A stretch of DNA of 36,682 bases from Chitinophagales bacterium (GCA_025057275.1 JANWXQ010000061.1:1-36682), one strand, 5' to 3'; counted from the stretch's first letter, positions 7,744 to 16,838 are shown. Numbers and translations are program-made. The notes: generated by a model from the letters alone, not told the origin.

Positions 7744-9441
7744 ATGAAATTTTCCGATTTCGTTTATAAGCGTCCTGATTTTGAGCTGTTGAGGCAGGAA
7801 TCGGAGCGGCTTTTCCGTCAGATGGAACAGGCTGCCTCAGCCGGTGCACAGTTAGAAGCCATAAGGGCTTTCTATGGTTTGCGTAGCCGTTTTGAAACCA
7901 TGAGCAATGTGGCGCAAATCCGGTTCACTGCCAACACCGCAGACCAATTTTATGAGCAGGAGCAATCCTGGTTTGACCAGCAGGGGCCGCATTATCAGGA
8001 CCTGGTGCATCGGTTTTACGGGTTGCTGGTTCGCACCCCTTTTCGGGATGAGTTGGAAAGCGTACTGGGCCGGCAGTTGTTTCGCCTGGCCGAAATGACG
8101 TTAAAAAGTTTTTCTCCCGAAATCATTCCGGATTTGCAGCGGGAAAACGAATTGTCCACGCGCTATACCAACCTGATTGCTTCCGCGGAAATTTCGTTTC
8201 ATGGCGGCCGCTACAACCTGTCGGGGATGGTGCCGTTTAAGATGAATCCGGACCGGTCCGTTCGCAAGGCTGCGCATGAAGCCGCCGACGGATGGCTGGA
8301 AGGGCAGGAGGCTGAACTGGATGCATTGTTTGATGAGTTGGTCAAGGTGCGGCATGCACTGGCGCGCAAACTGGGCTATGAAAATTTTATACCTGTCGGC
8401 TATTTGCGCATGTGTCGCAGCGATTACGGCGAAGCACAGGTGGCGGCTTTCCGGGAGGCCATTGCACGGGAAGTGGTGCCATTAGCCAGTCGGTTGCGCA
8501 GCCTGCAGCAGCGGCGGCTGGGGCTGAACGAGCTGATGTACTACGATGAGCCGCTGGATTTTCCAGAAGGCAATCCCAAGCCTGACGGCACGCCACAGCA
8601 AATAATCAGCCGGGCGCAGCAGATGTACGATGAATTGTCGGAGGAGACCGGAAGTTTTTTCCGCATGATGCAGGAGCGTGAGCTGATGGATCTGCTGACC
8701 CGGCCCAACAAAGCCGGAGGCGGCTACTGTACGTATTTGAGTGACCTGCAGGCGCCCTACATCTTTGCCAACTTCAACGGCACTTCAGGCGACATTGATG
8801 TGCTCACCCATGAGGCTGGTCATGCTTTTCAGACCTGGTGCAGCCGGCACCTGGAAGTGCTGGAGTACAGCTTCCCGACTTCCGAGGCAGCGGAAATTCA
8901 TAGCATGGGAATGGAACTGCTGACCTGGCCGTGGATGCATGTGTTTTTTGGTCAGCGCGCAGGGCAATACCGCTTTTCCCATCTGAGCCACAGCCTGATG
9001 TTTCTGCCTTACGGGGCAGCCGTGGATGAATTGCAGCACTGGGTGTACGGGCATCCGGAAGCGGATGCCATGCAAAGGAAAGGTTGCTGGCGCGAGCTGG
9101 AAAAAAAATACTGGCCGCATCGCAGGTACAACGGATCGGCTTATCTGGAACGGGGCACTTACTGGCACCGGCAGGCTCATGTGTTCAAGTATCCGTTTTA
9201 TTATATTGATTATGCCCTGGCGCAGATTTGCGCTTTCCAGTTGTGGGAGCTCGCAAGGCAAGACCTGTCCACAGCCATGAAACATTACTTAGTCCTCTGC
9301 AGGCTCGGAGGCAGCCGACCTTTTTTAGAGCTGGTGGCAGCGGGTTCATTGCAAAATCCGTTTGAGGCTGATGTTCTAAGCAGGCAAGCTACCTCTGTTA
9401 GTGAATGGCTGGATGCTTATATGGAATTGGCTACATTTTGA
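7744..9441 (+). CDS. M3 family oligoendopeptidase (PepF-like)
   Basis: Zinc metallopeptidase that cleaves short peptides; cytoplasmic, as no signal peptide is visible. At 565 residues it matches Bacteroidota M3 oligoendopeptidase F homologues. The zinc motif HEAGH is at 356-360 in DVLTHEAGHAFQTW, and the downstream ligand Glu is probably in SEAAEIHSMGMELL about 25 residues later. The C-terminal region has the usual aromatic-rich M3 segment (FKYPFYYIDYALAQICAFQLW). Start chosen at ATG 7744 (MKFSDFVYKRPDFE), the standard N-terminus of this subgroup; the frame is open upstream but runs antisense-like through folB. The gene is followed by a long AT-rich gap. Confidence 0.93.
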   Translation: MKFSDFVYKRPDFELLRQESERLFRQMEQAASAGAQLEAIRAFYGLRSRFETMSNVAQIRFTANTADQFYEQEQSWFDQQGPHYQDLVHRFYGLLVRTPFRDELESVLGRQLFRLAEMTLKSFSPEIIPDLQRENELSTRYTNLIASAEISFHGGRYNLSGMVPFKMNPDRSVRKAAHEAADGWLEGQEAELDALFDELVKVRHALARKLGYENFIPVGYLRMCRSDYGEAQVAAFREAIAREVVPLASRLRSLQQRRLGLNELMYYDEPLDFPEGNPKPDGTPQQIISRAQQMYDELSEETGSFFRMMQERELMDLLTRPNKAGGGYCTYLSDLQAPYIFANFNGTSGDIDVLTHEAGHAFQTWCSRHLEVLEYSFPTSEAAEIHSMGMELLTWPWMHVFFGQRAGQYRFSHLSHSLMFLPYGAAVDELQHWVYGHPEADAMQRKGCWRELEKKYWPHRRYNGSAYLERGTYWHRQAHVFKYPFYYIDYALAQICAFQLWELARQDLSTAMKHYLVLCRLGGSRPFLELVAAGSLQNPFEADVLSRQATSVSEWLDAYMELATF

Positions 9442-9777
9442 GCTCCCTCGCGCGCCACAAAGGTGTTTTCAAATCTGTCCTGATGGTCAGAGTCGGCAAC
9501 AGCTCCATGTCTGTTATGAATTTGATTTTGATTTTTCTGTATTGTACCTGTCTTTGAAAGTGCTATGTTTTGTTGAAGGTTTATCGTCCAATAAGGTAAT
9601 CATGCAAGATTTTTAATGATCGGCCAATGGATTTCTAAAGGCTAACCTTTTATGTTTTTTAAAGCATTTTTGCATGTAATTCTTAGTGCCCCGATATGAT
9701 TCAGCTTTCCACAGCTTAGGAAAAATTAATTGGCCTTTATATGGCAACTATTTTGTTGAAAAAAAGAGGATAAAGAA
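9442..9777. other. AT-rich intergenic region
   Basis: About 390 bases, up to the next start codon, without a supported gene; clearly more AT-rich than the flanking peptidase and GlmU genes. A weak hairpin (AAAGG-CTAA-CCTTT, near 9637-9650) precedes TATGTTTTTT and could be a poor terminator, but it lies about 200 bases after the peptidase stop. The promoter for the next gene lies at its right end. Confidence 0.5.
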
Positions 9778-9809
9778 TTTGTAGGATATTATTTATTTAG
9801 TTACTTTAG
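9778..9809 (+). promoter_or_regulatory. Candidate promoter TTTG-N20-TACTTTAG
   Basis: TTTG at 9778-9781 and TACTTTAG at 9802-9809 are 20 bases apart, as in Bacteroidota sigma-70 promoters; the -7 box has one mismatch to TAnnTTTG. It lies 19 bases upstream of the ATG of the small barrel gene. Confidence 0.55.
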
Positions 9810-9828
9810 TCTAACTTAAACAAAACCT

Positions 9829-10316
9829 ATGAAAAAGATACTTTTTCTTGCCTTTATACTTTTATTCAGCTTTAAAATTGATGCACAAACAGAGAAAGCT
9901 TCGATCGTACAATACGCGCCAAGCATTTATGTCGAATTATTTGGACCCAGCATCTTGTATGCTGTAAATTACGATCAGCGAATCGCCCCCAGGCGCGACG
10001 GATTGGGTATTCGCGGCGGTATTGGTTACGTTAACTTAGATGATTTTAGGATGCTGGTAGTTCCAATAGGGATGAATTACCTAATTGGGAAGGAAAACCG
10101 TTATTTGGAATTAGGCTTGGGCGCTACATTTATGGATTTATCTGATGAATATCTTTTTATGAACCTGCAGACAATTTTGCCGGCACCCTGTATTTTGGAT
10201 ATCGCATACAGCCTGAGGATGGCGGCATTAATTTCCGATTCGGTATTTCGCCGTTGTTTACTGGGCTCAATTTCTTCCCGTTTTGGGGCGGTATCGGCTT
10301 CGGATATAGTTGGTAG
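9829..10316 (+). pseudogene. Frameshifted small outer-membrane beta-barrel gene
   Basis: Encodes a signal peptide (MKKILFLAFILLFSFKIDAQ) and alternating strands typical of a small 8-stranded Bacteroidota outer-membrane barrel (YAVNYDQRIA, RDGLGIRGGIGYVNL, YLELGLGATFMDL). At about 10172 the reading frame breaks. The ATG frame continues with a non-barrel tail to 10323, whereas the other frame reads FAGTLYFGYRIQPEDGGINF, then FRFGISPLFTGLNFFP and finally GGIGFGYSW, with the stop at 10314-10316. That is a perfect barrel end with the expected terminal aromatic, so one base seems to be missing near 10172. It could be a recent mutation or a sequencing error. The gene is more AT-rich than its neighbours, and its restored stop is 3 bases from the end of the convergent gene. 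Confidence 0.8.
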
Positions 10317-10319
10317 TTC

Positions 10320-10796
10320 TTAGATCACTTTATTGGCGCAGCACGTGCTGGCGAAGGCCTCGGGTTTGGCTTTAAAGGCAAAACCCATGGAAAGAATGTA
10401 GCCCATTGCTTCGTGCAGGGCGGCATTGGATTGGAAGTGGGGGTTGGTGTTGATGTCGGCATGCACTTCCAGGTCCACGTCATAAGCGTCCAGAAGGTCG
10501 CAGAGGCTATAGGCAATTTCCACCGATTTACTCACTTCCAGCAACATGCGTTCTTTAACGGAGTGGCGGCCCGGAATTTTCTCGTTGTGAATGAACATGA
10601 AACCGCCATGCTTCTCGCGCAGAAAAACAATGACGGTGGCAAATTCGGTTACCTTGCCGTTGACCTGAGAGTCGGTTCCGATGCACACTTTCAGGCGATA
10701 CCCCTGGCTGCGTTCGCGGCGAATGACATCTTCCACCGCTTCGTGAAGCGAACTGGTCAGGCGCTCGCCGTTAAACCGCCGCCAGGTCCCATTCAT
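10320..10796 (-). CDS. YkuK-like RNase H-fold protein (DUF458 family)
   Basis: Belongs to the small YkuK/DUF458 family, thought from fold to be RNase H-like; no established function. About 158 residues. Family-like segments are KVCIGTDSQVNGKVTEFATV (acidic Asp in an RNase H-like first strand), a charged middle part FIHNEKIPGRHSVKERMLLEV, and EVHADINTNPHFQSN near the C-terminus, ending CCANKVI. ATG 10796 (MNGTWRRFNGERL) is preferred to TTG 10817, because a TACTTTTG box overlaps the upstream start and would leave it outside the transcript. The gene is divergent from the L31 gene and converges on the broken barrel gene. Confidence 0.75.
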   Translation of the reverse strand: MNGTWRRFNGERLTSSLHEAVEDVIRRERSQGYRLKVCIGTDSQVNGKVTEFATVIVFLREKHGGFMFIHNEKIPGRHSVKERMLLEVSKSVEIAYSLCDLLDAYDVDLEVHADINTNPHFQSNAALHEAMGYILSMGFAFKAKPEAFASTCCANKVI

Positions 10797-10814
10797 GACT
10801 ACTGCATCGTGTTT

Positions 10815-10822
10815 CAAAAGTA
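10815..10822 (-). promoter_or_regulatory. Candidate -7 box (TACTTTTG) for the YkuK-like gene
   Basis: Exact TAnnTTTG match 18 bases upstream of ATG 10796 on the minus strand; this is the reason for choosing that start. No clear -33 element. Confidence 0.4.
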
Positions 10823-10879
10823 AAGCAGCCTCGGCGACGACATGTTTCCGAAGCTTTAATTTTTACACAGTTACTACAG

Positions 10880-10911
10880 TTTGGGCAGCAGGCAGCAGCA
10901 TGCTATCTTTG
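10880..10911 (+). promoter_or_regulatory. Bacteroidota promoter TTTG-N20-TATCTTTG before L31
   Basis: TTTG at 10880-10883 and TATCTTTG at 10904-10911, separated by 20 bases: both elements match the Bacteroidota primary sigma factor consensus exactly. The ATG of the ribosomal protein gene is 20 bases after the -7 box, which fits a short leader. It may also drive the following genes to prmA. Confidence 0.8.
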
Positions 10912-10931
10912 CCGGCTCAATCGCACACATC

Positions 10932-11213
10932 ATGAAGAAGGACATCCACCCCAAGGATTACCGGCTGGTTGTGTTCAAGGATATGTCCAACGGAACTGCA
11001 TTTCTTACGCGCAGTACGGCAACGAGCAAGGAAACCATCGTTTGGGAGGATGGAAAAGAATATCCGCTGGTGAAGCTGGAGATATCCAGTACGTCACATC
11101 CATTTTATACCGGTAAGATGCAGTTCGTGGATACTGCCGGTCGCATTGACAAGTTTCGTAAAAAATATGCCCGAAAAGGTGCTGCTGAAGATAAAGGCAG
11201 TGCCGGGGCCTGA
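10932..11213 (+). CDS. rpmE2: 50S ribosomal protein L31 type B
   Basis: Large-subunit ribosomal protein, 93 residues. [20 protein letters not shown] is the standard N-terminus, followed by [28 protein letters not shown] and [14 protein letters not shown]. It lacks the Cys residues of the zinc-binding form, so it is the zinc-independent type B, the usual form in Bacteroidota. The start sits 20 bases after a consensus promoter. The C-terminal tail ([12 protein letters not shown]) is low-complexity. The GlmU-like gene follows after 53 bases. Confidence 0.96.
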   Translation: MKKDIHPKDYRLVVFKDMSNGTAFLTRSTATSKETIVWEDGKEYPLVKLEISSTSHPFYTGKMQFVDTAGRIDKFRKKYARKGAAEDKGSAGA

Positions 11214-11266
11214 GGTGGCCTGAAGCACTGCAGCCGGCAGGCTCAAGGCAGTCAGGGGCTGGAGTT

Positions 11267-12457
11267 ATGGAAGACCGGAACTACGTTCTGTTTGATGATG
11301 ACTGCCGCCATCACCTTTTGCCGATTACCTTCACACGTCCGGTTAGTGAGCTGCGCGTAGGCATATTGACCCTGCGCGAAAAATGGCAACGCTCCCTCAA
11401 TGCCCAGCTTTCTTACCTGACCGAAGATTACCTATCACTAAAATATCCCCGGGTAGTCAGGGAGCTCAATTGGCTGATCAATGGCTCGGTGCTGCCCAAT
11501 CCGCGGCTCGTAGCCCAGGTAGCCGCGCTGAAATGCGGCGAAGCCTTGCTGGATGGAAGTTTGTTGATAGCAGCCTGTGTGCCGGCCGAGCAGGTCAGTT
11601 ATCCGTTGAATCTGAGCCGGTTGGCCGAGCAATGCAGCCTGATAGCTCCGGTCAGTTCACCCCGAACGGTTCGCAAGCTGACCGACGTCATCACGCTCAA
11701 TGAAGAAGCCTTGCGTGATGATTACAAAATGATTACCTATCGCCGCCGCTCGGCAACGATTTATGAATCCAACAAGGTGTTGAACCGCAACGATGTGTTT
11801 ATTGAGGAAGGGGCCCGTGTGGAGTTTGCATTTTTGAATGCTTCCCAAGGACCTATATATATCGGAAAAGATGCCGAAATCATGGAAGGGGCTATGATTC
11901 GCGGACCAGTAGCCTTCGGTGCCGGCAGTGTAGTGAAGATGGGAGCTAAAATTTACGGGCCCACGAGCATCGGTCCGCGTTGTGTGGTAGGAGGCGAAGT
12001 GAACAGCTCGGTGATGATCGGTTACAGCAACAAAGCTCACGACGGATTTCTGGGGCATGCTATAATAGGCGAATGGTGCAATCTGGGTGCGGACTCAAAC
12101 AATTCCAATCTCAAGAACGATTATGGTGAAGTGAAGCTGTGGAATTACGCCACGCAGTCGTTTGAGCGCACCGGATTGCAGTTTTTCGGCCTGGTGATGG
12201 GTGACCATTCCAAGTGCGGCATCAACACCATGTTCAACACAGGCACAGTGGTGGGCGTGTTTGTGAACGTTTTCGGAGCCGCATTTCCGCGCAACTTTAT
12301 CCCTTCGTTTTCCTGGGGCGGGGCATCCGGTTTCACGGAATACAAGATCGAAAAGGCATTGGAAGTGGCCCGGAGGGTCATGGCTCGCCGGCAGGTGGAA
12401 CTCAGCGCTGCCGACGAAGCCATTCTGCGGCACATTGCCGGCCTGCAGGTAAAGTGA
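11267..12457 (+). CDS. GlmU-like nucleotidyltransferase/acetyltransferase (alternative Bacteroidota family)
   Basis: Member of the Bacteroidota 'alternative GlmU' family (TIGR03991 type), thought to supply UDP-N-acetylglucosamine for peptidoglycan and LPS; 396 residues. The N-terminus MEDRNYVLFDDDCRHHLLPITFTRPVSEL followed by LRVGILTLREKW is diagnostic and replaces the usual GGxGTR nucleotidyltransferase loop. From about residue 175 to 340 there is a left-handed beta-helix of hexapeptide repeats (IGKDAEIMEGAMIRGPVAFG, MIGYSNKAHDGFLGHAIIGE), as in acyltransferases, ending near FIPSFSWGG. It lies directly upstream of tpiA (25-base gap), so the two are probably co-transcribed. Activity of each half is inferred from the family only. 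Confidence 0.9.
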   Translation: MEDRNYVLFDDDCRHHLLPITFTRPVSELRVGILTLREKWQRSLNAQLSYLTEDYLSLKYPRVVRELNWLINGSVLPNPRLVAQVAALKCGEALLDGSLLIAACVPAEQVSYPLNLSRLAEQCSLIAPVSSPRTVRKLTDVITLNEEALRDDYKMITYRRRSATIYESNKVLNRNDVFIEEGARVEFAFLNASQGPIYIGKDAEIMEGAMIRGPVAFGAGSVVKMGAKIYGPTSIGPRCVVGGEVNSSVMIGYSNKAHDGFLGHAIIGEWCNLGADSNNSNLKNDYGEVKLWNYATQSFERTGLQFFGLVMGDHSKCGINTMFNTGTVVGVFVNVFGAAFPRNFIPSFSWGGASGFTEYKIEKALEVARRVMARRQVELSAADEAILRHIAGLQVK

Positions 12458-12482
12458 ACATGATGCATTAAAATGTTTGTTA

Positions 12483-13244
12483 ATGAGAAAAAAAATTGTG
12501 GCCGGAAACTGGAAGATGCACAAGACCTGTGGTGAAGCAAGGGAACTTGTATTGGCTGTTCTGGCGGGCCTGTCGGAGTCTTTGCGCCAGCGGGCAGATG
12601 TGATCTTTTGCCCGCCCTTTACGGCACTGGATACAGTGAGCGAGCTGGTCAAGGGACAACCGACCGTTTTTTCCGGAGCCCAGAACTGTCATTGGGCAGC
12701 AAGCGGAGCCTATACAGGCGAGGTATCGGCACCCATGCTTCGCGCCTGCGGGGCATCGTACGTCATTATCGGGCACAGTGAACGAAGGCAATATTTTCAT
12801 GAAGATGATGCGCTGCTGGCCCAAAAGGTCGAGGTGGCCTTACAACATGGCCTGCGGCCGATTTTTTGCGTCGGAGAACCACTGGACGTGCGGGAGGCGT
12901 CCGGCCACCTGAAATGGGTGGAGCAGCAGCTGCAGCTCGGACTGTTTGACCTGAATGCTGACCAGTTTGCTCAGGTGGTGATTGCCTATGAGCCGGTTTG
13001 GGCCATTGGCACGGGTCGGGTAGCTACCGACGGACAGGCGCAGGAAATGCATGCACATATCCGTTCTTTGGTGGCACATCGTTATGGAACAGCAGTTGCC
13101 CAACGGCTGCATATCCTTTATGGAGGCAGTTGCAAGCCTTCTAATGCGGCTGGACTTTTTTCCCAGCCCGATGTGGACGGAGGCCTGATCGGCGGCGCCT
13201 CACTGGCAGCAGAGGAATTTCTGGGTATTATTCATGCCTGCTGA
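12483..13244 (+). CDS. tpiA: Triosephosphate isomerase
   Basis: Interconverts dihydroxyacetone phosphate and glyceraldehyde 3-phosphate in glycolysis and gluconeogenesis; cytoplasmic dimer, TIM barrel. At 253 residues it has normal length. All catalytic parts are present: Lys11 in VAGNWKMHK, His98 in IIGHSERRQYF, Glu170 in VIAYEPVWAIGTG, and the phosphate-binding YGGSCKPSNA and GGLIGGASL. ATG 12483 gives the canonical N-terminus MRKKIVAGNW; a TTG six bases upstream is not needed. The end overlaps prmA by 11 bases, indicating translational coupling. Confidence 0.97.
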   Translation: MRKKIVAGNWKMHKTCGEARELVLAVLAGLSESLRQRADVIFCPPFTALDTVSELVKGQPTVFSGAQNCHWAASGAYTGEVSAPMLRACGASYVIIGHSERRQYFHEDDALLAQKVEVALQHGLRPIFCVGEPLDVREASGHLKWVEQQLQLGLFDLNADQFAQVVIAYEPVWAIGTGRVATDGQAQEMHAHIRSLVAHRYGTAVAQRLHILYGGSCKPSNAAGLFSQPDVDGGLIGGASLAAEEFLGIIHAC

Positions 13245-14055
13245 ATGGATATCCTGCCGCATTGAAGTTACCGAAGACCAGCAGGAGCAATTGATGGTTT
13301 TGCTTCTGGCTTGCGGTTTTGTGGGATTTGAACAACGGCCGGATTGCCTTATCGCCTATGGACAGCCCGATGACTTGAAAGCATTTCCTCCCCAAAAGCT
13401 ATCGGAATATTGCGTACAGGTGGAACGCATTCCGGATCGCAACTGGAATGGGGAGTGGGAAAAGCAGTATCAGCCGGTTTATGCAGGCAAAGTGTACTTG
13501 CGGGCGCCGCATCATCCGCCTGATCCCAAGGCGGCCATGGAACTCATTATTGAACCATCCATGGCCTTTGGCACAGGCCACCATGCCACAACGCGGCTGT
13601 GTCTGTTGGTTATGGAACATATGGACCTTTCTGGCAAGGCGGTCCTGGATTTCGGTTGCGGCACCGGGGTTTTGGCCATTTATGCGGCTTTGCGAGGGGC
13701 TCAAGTCACCGCCGTGGATTCCGACGCTAATGCGGTAGCCTGCGCGCTGGAAAATTGCAGGCGTAACCGGGTGGAGCATCAGATAACCGTGCTGCAGGGA
13801 AACACCGTTCCCGGTGATTTGCTGGTTGACGTGGTTTTGGCTAATATTGACTTGCAGACCCTGCTGTTGCAACTTGAGAGTATGGTCTGCGTATTAAAGC
13901 CGGAGGGGATTTTGATTTTAAGTGGTTTTCTTCCGTCAGACGCAGAACGTCTGGAAGCGAAAGCAGCCGAAACCGGAGCAAAACTGACGCATTGGGCTTT
14001 AGAAGAAAACTGGATGGTGATAGTTTTTACCCGGAATCAAAAAGATAAAAATTAA
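13234..14055 (+). CDS. prmA: Ribosomal protein L11 methyltransferase
   Basis: SAM-dependent enzyme that trimethylates ribosomal protein L11; cytoplasmic, 273 residues. An N-terminal substrate-binding domain (about 1-85, ending WNGEWEKQYQPVYAGKVYLR) precedes the Rossmann methyltransferase domain. The PrmA signature PSMAFGTGHHATTRLC is at 108-123, the SAM loop VLDFGCGTGVLAIYAA at 137-152, and VLANID (motif IV) further on. Its start lies inside tpiA, with an 11-base overlap. The next gene, for the first esterase-like protein, begins 28 bases after the stop. Confidence 0.95.
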   Translation: MPAEWISCRIEVTEDQQEQLMVLLLACGFVGFEQRPDCLIAYGQPDDLKAFPPQKLSEYCVQVERIPDRNWNGEWEKQYQPVYAGKVYLRAPHHPPDPKAAMELIIEPSMAFGTGHHATTRLCLLVMEHMDLSGKAVLDFGCGTGVLAIYAALRGAQVTAVDSDANAVACALENCRRNRVEHQITVLQGNTVPGDLLVDVVLANIDLQTLLLQLESMVCVLKPEGILILSGFLPSDAERLEAKAAETGAKLTHWALEENWMVIVFTRNQKDKN

Positions 14056-14083
14056 TTAACTAATCATAGACTTCATCCTTGCC

Positions 14084-16801
14084 ATGAAAAGCTTTTTCAT
14101 TACCTTATTGCTGTTCTTTTTCTGCTTTCGGCCATCGCTGGCGCTTACCGTAACCAATTTTACCGGTTTTTACAAAAACGGTCAGGTGTTTTTTACCTGG
14201 ACAACAGTAAACCACAATAGCCCAACGTATAAGCTGTATCGTTCAACTGCGCCAATAACTTCCGGTTCGCAAATAGCCAGTTGCGAATATCTGGGAGCAA
14301 CGGATAAGAATTCTTCAGTCAATCACAACTTAACTACAGCCGACGGCGTTACCCGCTATTGGGTTATTCAGAACGGTGGCTCGCCCCTGAATGCGCAGAC
14401 CGGATTGTTTGTTACCACCTCGGTAGCTAACGGCGCATTTTATTATGCCTTGCTGGTAACTACCGGTGGGGTAGAAGATCAGACCATTATTCCCGGTGCC
14501 AACTCCCTGACCGCACCCATCAACGAAACCGTAAGCCCCCGGGTGCCGGTATTACAGGAAATACGGCAGATTGATGGAAAGCCGGTGGAGATTTACGGTC
14601 ACTTTATCACCAGCAGGGAAACTCTGAACGGACCGCTGCGCTTCAAAGCAGGATGGCTCGGATACAGTTTTGCCGTATACCGGAATAACGCCACCACCCC
14701 CCAGGGCCTGCATGTACGATATCACGCCGGTGGCGGCACCTTTCTGACCAATATTACCAATGTCAAGTCCACAGAGCTAAACCTGGGGGTAGAAGATTAC
14801 TTTCCCAGCGGAGAATCCAGCGGCTGGATTGGCAGCAATGAGCAATACGATGCATTCAAGAAAAGCAGTAACTCCGAATGGACCACCGGAACGAATTATT
14901 TCTACACCGTGGATCGGGTGGCCTATGAAATCCAGTGGGTGATCAACAACTTTCCTGTTGATCCCAACAAGGTGTGGGCCGATGGTAATTCCTTCGGAGC
15001 TACCGGAGCTTTTTTTCTGTGGCTGTATTATCCTCAACTGCTGGCTGCTGTAGAGCTGACCAGCGGCATGTTCAATTTTGGTTTTGAAAACGATGCCAAT
15101 CCCAACTGCACCATGAATCCCGGTGGCGTCAACCGTAAGGACGGGAACAAGTTATTGGGCACCACTGCTGCCAATCTGTGGGAGGGAAGCGGGCAACGCA
15201 CCTATGACCGACTGAACGGGCCCAAACAAATACACCTCAACAAACTCACCGATTACCCGGTGCTGTACAGCATTAACGGCCGCATGGATGACAAGCTGGG
15301 CTGGACGGAAAAAACCATCTGGTACGATTCCGTTAACCGCAACCGAACCGGAGGATATTACTTCTTTGACAACCGCGATCATGGCGGAAATAACAAGACA
15401 TGGGTTTCTACCAATTTTGATTTGTATCGTTATGCACGAAATGTGGCTTATCCGGCCTTTTCATTCTGTTCCATCAACAGCAATCCAGGCAACGGACAAC
15501 CGGCTAACGGCGATATAGCCGGAACCATCAATGGTCACTTGAATTGGTTAAATCCGGAAGCCGATTTACCCAATGAATTTCGCATGAAACTTTTTGTACG
15601 CGACCTGCAGCAGGCGAACAACGTAGTGGTGGTAGCACCGGCTTCTTGCACGGCTGATGTTACCCTGCGAAGGCGCCAGCAGTTTCTGCCCCCTACCGGA
15701 AGCCTCATTTCCTGGAATGTGAAAAATCTGGGACAGCAGATTCAGTCGGGCAGTTTTGTTTATGATGGCCAACTGCTGACCATCCCGGGCGTCATTATCA
15801 GGAAAGACACTTCGTTGCTCACGGTTACCTGGTCGGCCGCCGTGGATACGTTTTATCTGGATGCCGATGGCGATGGATATGGTTTGACCAACAGTTTCGT
15901 CATAGCGGCCACCAAGCCTTCAGGCTATGCGGATTTGCCCGGCGATTGCAACGACGGCAATTCGGCTGTTTATCCGGGTGCAACGGAAAGCTGCAATAGC
16001 ATAGATGACGACTGCGATGGTGTGGTGGATGAGCAAACGTTCACGGCATCCATTACTCCGGCCAATTCGTTTTCGCAATGCGAAGGCACCAAGGTCACCT
16101 TCACGGCCAATGAAAGCGGCATGAGCTATCAATGGTTCCGGAATGAGGTGGCCATTTCGGGGGCTACCAAAAAGAAATACGATTCCAAGGGCTCGGAAGC
16201 CGGCACCTACAAGGTGCGTGAGACCAACAGCAGCGGCTGCACGGCTTTTTCGAATGAGGTAACGTTGACGCGGGTAGCAAAACCCAAGGCCAGCATTAAG
16301 GCCGAAGGAAGCCTGAACATTTGCAGCACCGGATCGGTTACGCTGAAAGCCAAGAACGGCACGGGCACGCAGTGGCAATGGTACAAGAACGATGTAGCCA
16401 TAGCAGGAGCCACGCAGAAAACATACGTAGCGACGTCGGTGGGGCAGTACAAGGTAAAAGTTACCGAGCCGGTGCTGGGCTGTAACAAGACCTCCAAGCC
16501 GGTTACGGTTACTTCCTCCTGCCGGCAGACAGAGACCTCTTCAGAGGCGGTGCTGGTCACCGCTTATCCGGTGCCGGCAACGGATTTGCTACACATCCGT
16601 TGGCAGTCCACTTCATCCGGAGAGATGTCGCTTTACCTGAGAAATTCTATAGGCCAAGTGGTTTGGAGCGTTGAAGGGCTTGCGGAAGGCATGCAGCAGG
16701 AACACGTTGTGGATGTAAGCCGCCTTCCTGCAGGATTTTATTTGTTGGAATACGGTAACTCGTATGGCACAAACAGGCAGCAGGTTGTGATAGTAAAATA
16801 A
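14084..16801 (+). CDS. Secreted serine-hydrolase-like protein 1, MopE motif, Ig-like domains, T9SS domain
   Basis: First of four tandem paralogues; 905 residues, exported. Order: signal peptide (1-20, MKSFFITLLLFFFCF), Fn3-like domain (22-125, FTGFYKNGQVFFTW), alpha/beta-hydrolase-like domain (about 150-520), one MopE-type putative metal-binding motif (590-650, YLDADGDGYG, DCNDGNSAVYPGATESCN and DDDCDGVVDE), two Ig-like domains (about 655-730 and 733-813), and a T9SS domain (825-905, AYPVPATDLL). The probable catalytic triad is Ser303 in the nucleophile elbow GNSFG, Asp402 in NGRMDDKLGWTEK, and His433 in NRDHGG; YHAGGG (213-218) may form the oxyanion hole. All three triad positions are conserved in the four paralogues. 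The substrate is unknown; polyester or carbohydrate-ester cleavage at the cell surface is a guess. Likely co-transcribed with prmA or read from an unrecognised promoter. Confidence 0.85.
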   Translation: MKSFFITLLLFFFCFRPSLALTVTNFTGFYKNGQVFFTWTTVNHNSPTYKLYRSTAPITSGSQIASCEYLGATDKNSSVNHNLTTADGVTRYWVIQNGGSPLNAQTGLFVTTSVANGAFYYALLVTTGGVEDQTIIPGANSLTAPINETVSPRVPVLQEIRQIDGKPVEIYGHFITSRETLNGPLRFKAGWLGYSFAVYRNNATTPQGLHVRYHAGGGTFLTNITNVKSTELNLGVEDYFPSGESSGWIGSNEQYDAFKKSSNSEWTTGTNYFYTVDRVAYEIQWVINNFPVDPNKVWADGNSFGATGAFFLWLYYPQLLAAVELTSGMFNFGFENDANPNCTMNPGGVNRKDGNKLLGTTAANLWEGSGQRTYDRLNGPKQIHLNKLTDYPVLYSINGRMDDKLGWTEKTIWYDSVNRNRTGGYYFFDNRDHGGNNKTWVSTNFDLYRYARNVAYPAFSFCSINSNPGNGQPANGDIAGTINGHLNWLNPEADLPNEFRMKLFVRDLQQANNVVVVAPASCTADVTLRRRQQFLPPTGSLISWNVKNLGQQIQSGSFVYDGQLLTIPGVIIRKDTSLLTVTWSAAVDTFYLDADGDGYGLTNSFVIAATKPSGYADLPGDCNDGNSAVYPGATESCNSIDDDCDGVVDEQTFTASITPANSFSQCEGTKVTFTANESGMSYQWFRNEVAISGATKKKYDSKGSEAGTYKVRETNSSGCTAFSNEVTLTRVAKPKASIKAEGSLNICSTGSVTLKAKNGTGTQWQWYKNDVAIAGATQKTYVATSVGQYKVKVTEPVLGCNKTSKPVTVTSSCRQTETSSEAVLVTAYPVPATDLLHIRWQSTSSGEMSLYLRNSIGQVVWSVEGLAEGMQQEHVVDVSRLPAGFYLLEYGNSYGTNRQQVVIVK
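15944..16528 (+). repeat. 585-base module nearly identical to 18708-19292 (copy A)
   Basis: Covers the end of the MopE motif and both Ig-like domains of paralogue 1. Aligned by eye without gaps to copy B in paralogue 2, I count about 14 differences in 585 bases, while the catalytic regions of the two genes are far more diverged. This indicates recent gene conversion or module exchange. Confidence 0.9.
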
Positions 16802-16838
16802 ATTTCATTAGCTTTCATTAACCACCAAAACCCATTTC

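Noticed and set aside
9637-9660. Possible terminator hairpin AAAGG-CTAA-CCTTT with a T-run
   Set aside because: The stem is only five pairs and lies about 200 bases after the nearest stop codon; not convincing.
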